Assembly: GCA_024234955.1 (NCBI GenBank) | Contig: JACKNK010000004.1 | Span: 186,001 to 250,000 of the forward strand | Direction: 5' to 3' | From: Gammaproteobacteria bacterium | GTDB lineage: Bacteria; Pseudomonadota; Gammaproteobacteria; JACKNK01 | DNA length: 64,000 nucleotides | Part shown: positions 60,728-64,000 of the stretch, one piece after another | Numbering within the stretch: the first letter of the stretch is position 1 | How the letters are laid out: every line of letters begins with the position of its first letter | Position numbers and translations under genes: made by a program | The notes under the pieces: generated by a model | What the model was told of the DNA's origin: nothing | Database searches by the model: none | The model's input: only the letters and a program-made list of their open reading frames with translations

Positions 60728-61450
60728 TCAATCGGTGTATCGGAAGCGCTCCAGGCGCATGGTGGCGCTGCCTTCGCCTTTCTTGGCCTGATCGATCCGC
60801 ACCGGCAGATACCCCAGCTCCGGGGCCAGCCAGATGTCGGTAACCCGTTCATCGTTGTCGCGCTTTCGACGAAGATGATGGGCTTCCAGCTCACCGATCC
60901 CGGTGTCCACGCTGACCTTTTCGATGAACTCGAACCGATACTCCTTGAGCGTGCCCCCATCGGCGATGGGATAAACCAGCGGCTGGACGCCGCGCTGCTT
61001 GTCGAGCATCAACGACAACTGCATGCCGAACTTGTCCTGCGTGTGCGGCGGCACCGGCAGTTCCCAGGTCTGGCCCTCGACCGTATTCAGGGCGCGATGA
61101 TTGGGCCAGTCGAAACTGATCACCACGTTGCGATCACTCCGGCCACCGTGCCGCTCGTAGTGGTACTCGATCGGCACCAGACGATCGCCCTGGCGCCGCA
61201 GGCGACTGCTCTCGATACGCATGTCGCTGCGCACCAGGGACATCAGACCCGCCGCCTCGGTGACAGATCGATACAACCACACCGACTTGTCCGAACCGGT
61301 CAAGGTCACCGTATTGGTCGCCACGGTGATGCCGCTGTGGCGCAGTTCGTAATGCGCCTCAAAAGGGCGCAATCCGGCCGCCATGACGGCGGAAGGATTG
61401 CAGAGCACCGCCGTCAGCATGGCGGCCATGAACGCCGCGCCCCTTCTCAT
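60728..61450 (-). CDS. DUF3108 exported protein
   Basis: 240 aa with a signal peptide (ending SAVMAAGLRPFEAHYELR). Beta-rich mature region beginning FEAHYELRHSGITVATNTV, and the C-terminal motif TDIWLAPELGYLPVRIDQ, typical of DUF3108. Function unknown. Its start overlaps the purN stop (ATGA), the usual arrangement in Gammaproteobacteria. Confidence 0.87.
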   Translation of the reverse strand: MRRGAAFMAAMLTAVLCNPSAVMAAGLRPFEAHYELRHSGITVATNTVTLTGSDKSVWLYRSVTEAAGLMSLVRSDMRIESSRLRRQGDRLVPIEYHYERHGGRSDRNVVISFDWPNHRALNTVEGQTWELPVPPHTQDKFGMQLSLMLDKQRGVQPLVYPIADGGTLKEYRFEFIEKVSVDTGIGELEAHHLRRKRDNDERVTDIWLAPELGYLPVRIDQAKKGEGSATMRLERFRYTD

Positions 61451-62130
61451 ACCACGGCTCCGGTCACCGCATCGAACTGCAAGGGGGCATCCAGGACTCG
61501 TCCGTCGAATTCGACCGCCTCCGCTTTCAGGCTCAGGCGCCCTTCCGAAAACCAGCCCACCACCAGCGGGTAGATACGATGTTCCCAGCGCAGAACGCGC
61601 GCAGCGAGCCGATCGACGTCGTCATCCGGATGCACCGGCACCGAGACCTGAAGGATCACCGGCCCCCCGTCCAGTTCCGGGGTGACGAAATGCACACTCG
61701 CGCCATGCCTTTCGACACGCTCTTCCAGGGCACGGGCATGGGTGTGCAGGCCCTGGAACTTCGGCAACAACGAAGGGTGGATATTGATCATGCGGCCAAG
61801 ATAGTGGTTCACCGTCCTGGCTTCCAGGATGCGCATGAACCCGGCCAGCACGACCAGATCCGGCGCAAAGCGATCGATCAGCGCACGCAGGCGAGCTTCG
61901 TAGGCATCGCGATCGGAAAACGCATGATTGTCCAGCACGATCGCGGGTATCCCGGCTTGTTCCGCGCGTTTCAACCCCAGCGCATCCCCACGGTTGCTGA
62001 TCACCGCACGAATCTCGATCTTCAGCGCACCGTCCTCGATGTCATCGATCAGGGCCTGAAGATTGCTGCCACCACCGGAGATGAGCACCACCACCGGAAG
62101 CGGCGTATGTCGTTTGTGGGACATCCGCAC
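61447..62130 (-). CDS. purN: Phosphoribosylglycinamide formyltransferase
   Basis: Formyl-THF-dependent GAR transformylase of purine synthesis. 227 aa with the substrate-binding LISGGGSNLQALIDDI and the active-site stretch INIHPSLLPKFQGLHTHARA. It lies 10 bp after purM on the same strand. Confidence 0.97.
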   Translation of the reverse strand: MRMSHKRHTPLPVVVLISGGGSNLQALIDDIEDGALKIEIRAVISNRGDALGLKRAEQAGIPAIVLDNHAFSDRDAYEARLRALIDRFAPDLVVLAGFMRILEARTVNHYLGRMINIHPSLLPKFQGLHTHARALEERVERHGASVHFVTPELDGGPVILQVSVPVHPDDDVDRLAARVLRWEHRIYPLVVGWFSEGRLSLKAEAVEFDGRVLDAPLQFDAVTGAVV

Positions 62131-62140
62131 GTGCTCAGGG

Positions 62141-63199
62141 CTACCGTATCACCACATGCTCGGCATCGGCATCCGGCAGCGTATCGATACGCCCTATGCG
62201 AACCGCAGTCTCACCGTGTTCGGCGAGCGTCGCGATGGCCGTGTCCACCTCCGTGTCGGGCACGCACACCACCATGCCGACACCGCAGTTGAATGTCCGA
62301 TACATCTCTCGGTCGGACACGTTGCCGGTGCGCTGCAACCAGTCGAACACCGGCGGACGCACCCAGCTGGACGCATCGATGAGCGCCTGTGCACCTTCGG
62401 GCAACACGCGCGGCAGGTTTTCGGGCAAACCGCCACCGGTGATGTGCGCCAATGCGCGCACATCACATTTTTCGATCAGGGCAAGCAGCGGTTTCACGTA
62501 GATGCGCGTCGGGGCAAGCAGAGTTTCGCCGAGACGGCGTCCATGAAAGTCCGCACTGAGATCCGCGCCACTGACTTCGATGATCTTGCGGATCAAGGAA
62601 TAGCCGTTGGAGTGCGGCCCCGAGGACAGGATGCCGATCAAGGCATCCCCGACCTGAACCCTGTCGCCATCGATGATGGCATCACGTTCCACGATACCGA
62701 CCGAGAACCCGGCAAGGTCGTAATCCTCACCCTCGTACATTCCGGGCATTTCCGCCGTCTCGCCTCCGACCAGGGCACAACCGGCCTGAACACAGCCATC
62801 GGCAATGCCCTTGATGATCGATTCACCGCGATCGACGTCGAGATGCCCAGTCGCAAAATAATCCAGGAAGAACGCCGGCTCCGCGCCCGCGACCACGAGG
62901 TCGTTGACGCACATCGCCACCAGGTCGATGCCGATGGTGTCGTGGATATTGAGATCGAGGGCAAGGCGCAGCTTGGTGCCGACGCCATCCGTCGAAGAGA
63001 CCAGCACCGGGTTGCGATACCGGTTCAACGGTAGCTCGTAGAGGGCACCGAAACCGCCGATGCCGCCGAGGACTTCGGCACGGCGACTGCGTTTCACATG
63101 CGGCTTGATGCGTTCAACCAGAGAGTTACCGGCATCGATATCGACACCGGCGTCTTTGTAGGAAAGGGAGGTGCCGGAGGGGGTCATGGGGGAGCTCAT
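62141..63199 (-). CDS. purM: Phosphoribosylformylglycinamidine cyclo-ligase
   Basis: AIR synthetase. 352 aa, with SLSYKDAGVDIDAGNSLVERIKPH near the start and the motif VSSTDGVGTKLRLA. I chose the ATG at 63197-63199; an ATG four codons later (63187) is equally close to the E. coli length. The longer open frame upstream crosses the divergent DUF2066 gene and is not purM-like. TACAAT in the 94-bp divergent gap could be a -10 box. Confidence 0.96.
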   Translation of the reverse strand: MSSPMTPSGTSLSYKDAGVDIDAGNSLVERIKPHVKRSRRAEVLGGIGGFGALYELPLNRYRNPVLVSSTDGVGTKLRLALDLNIHDTIGIDLVAMCVNDLVVAGAEPAFFLDYFATGHLDVDRGESIIKGIADGCVQAGCALVGGETAEMPGMYEGEDYDLAGFSVGIVERDAIIDGDRVQVGDALIGILSSGPHSNGYSLIRKIIEVSGADLSADFHGRRLGETLLAPTRIYVKPLLALIEKCDVRALAHITGGGLPENLPRVLPEGAQALIDASSWVRPPVFDWLQRTGNVSDREMYRTFNCGVGMVVCVPDTEVDTAIATLAEHGETAVRIGRIDTLPDADAEHVVIR

Positions 63200-63293
63200 C
63201 GGGGCGGTTAAAGTCGTATCGACGCGCGTCGGCGCGGGGGCAGGCCTATTGTACACTCCAGACTTTTCCCCAGCAGACCGGAGCACGCGGTCG

Positions 63294-64000
63294 ATGCCAC
63301 GCCTGAATTCAAAATCCGTTATCCGTTTCCTGTTCGCGGCGCTGTTTACCGCGCTTTCCACGGCCCTGTTCGCGGTGCCGGCTTCCGCCGTCCCGGTCAA
63401 CAATCTCTATGAAGCGAATGTGCCAGCCGGCGGACAGGACGAGGGCAACCGGAACGCCGCGCTTGCGGAGGCGCTCGCGGAAGTGCTGACCAAGGTCTCC
63501 GGACAGTCCGATGTGCGCGGCAACACCACCGTCCGCAACGCTATGGCGCGCGCCAGTGCATATGCCCAGACCTTCAGCTTCACCCGGAAGGCGACCACCG
63601 GACGCGATGCCGGACTGAGGCTGGCCGCCAGTTTCTACCCACCCAGCATCGACCAACTGCTGAGCGAAGCCGGCCTGCCGATCTGGGGCAAGGAACGTCC
63701 CCAGACAATCATCTGGCTGGCGGTCGAGACCGATGGCAACCGCTATCTGCTCCCGGCCGATGGCGGCGCGCTGGTCGATGCCGTGCAACTCGCCGCCGAC
63801 ACCCGGGGCCTGCCGATCAGTCTGCCGCTCATGGACATCGATGACCGTCAGGCCCTCAGTTTCAGCGATGTCACCGGCGGTTTCATCGACCGTGTCATCG
63901 CCGCGAGTCGCCGCTATGACGGCAACAGCGTGCTGATCGGACATCTGCGTCAGCGCGGCAGTAATGATTGGGACGCTCGTTGGACTCATCTGCTCGGCGG
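63294..64000 (+). CDS. DUF2066 exported protein, 5' part
   Basis: The ATG at 63294 opens a frame that runs to the window edge (235 codons). It has a signal peptide (VIRFLFAALFTALSTALF, cleavage after residue 32 at ASA-V), then VPVNNLYEANVPAGGQDEGNRNAALAEALAEVL-like DUF2066 features. It is divergent from purM, the gammaproteobacterial position, where hda often follows. Function unknown. Truncated only by the window. Confidence 0.85.
   Translation, partial: MPRLNSKSVIRFLFAALFTALSTALFAVPASAVPVNNLYEANVPAGGQDEGNRNAALAEALAEVLTKVSGQSDVRGNTTVRNAMARASAYAQTFSFTRKATTGRDAGLRLAASFYPPSIDQLLSEAGLPIWGKERPQTIIWLAVETDGNRYLLPADGGALVDAVQLAADTRGLPISLPLMDIDDRQALSFSDVTGGFIDRVIAASRRYDGNSVLIGHLRQRGSNDWDARWTHLLG

Overview
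The window is a stretch of a high-GC proteobacterial chromosome. The gene content (fimV, usg, ubiJ, dedD, a purN-purM-DUF2066 block, arfB, an E. coli-type asd and rep) points to a Gammaproteobacterium. The c-type cytochromes suggest respiratory versatility of the kind seen in Chromatiales-like or sulfur-oxidising lineages, but nothing here fixes the genus. No rRNA, tRNA, CRISPR array, prophage or IS transposase was recognised.

Layout. 1-3199: the 5' part of a group II intron lies exactly inside the groEL stop codon, next to groES-groEL with its promoter and CIRCE operator. 3200-5948: a palindromic repeat region, arfB, and a translationally coupled SDR-mobA-mobB operon. 5923-11248: a coupled three-gene unit (YHYH protein, MauG/CcpA-like di-haem peroxidase, hybrid histidine kinase). 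11254-18805: the conserved block trpF-trpB-trpA-accD-folC-dedD-cvpA-purF. 18903-25477: a redox module (TlpA-like thioredoxin, parvulin PPIase, seven-haem lipoprotein, two-component system with a nonsense-interrupted regulator) that sits between trpF and truA. 25715-33729: truA-fimV-usg-asd-leuB-leuD. 33834-39321: a haem-c/EAL phosphodiesterase, a repeat-rich gap and rep. 39535-44785: a tandem-SBP MltF-like transglycosylase, then a coupled MFS-hprA-RibD-like operon. 44786-45293: repeats. 45294-50759: a small Cys-rich protein, mscS, two membrane proteins and the eptA-PAP2-dgkA operon. 50794-53120: DUF2007, a YdjM-like protein, a di-haem cytochrome and a small secreted protein. 53461-58949: ubiB-ubiJ-RDD-ubiE and an asnB-like gene without the glutaminase cysteine. 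58996-64000: a TPR protein, a trypsin-like protease, DUF3108, purN, purM and the start of a DUF2066 gene.

Most genes are packed with four-base ATGA/GTGA overlaps, so functional modules are easy to see. The most notable points are the intron in the groEL stop codon, the redox module inserted in a conserved housekeeping block, the single in-frame stop in its response regulator, and several families of intergenic palindromic repeats, one of which supplies the arfB stop codon.
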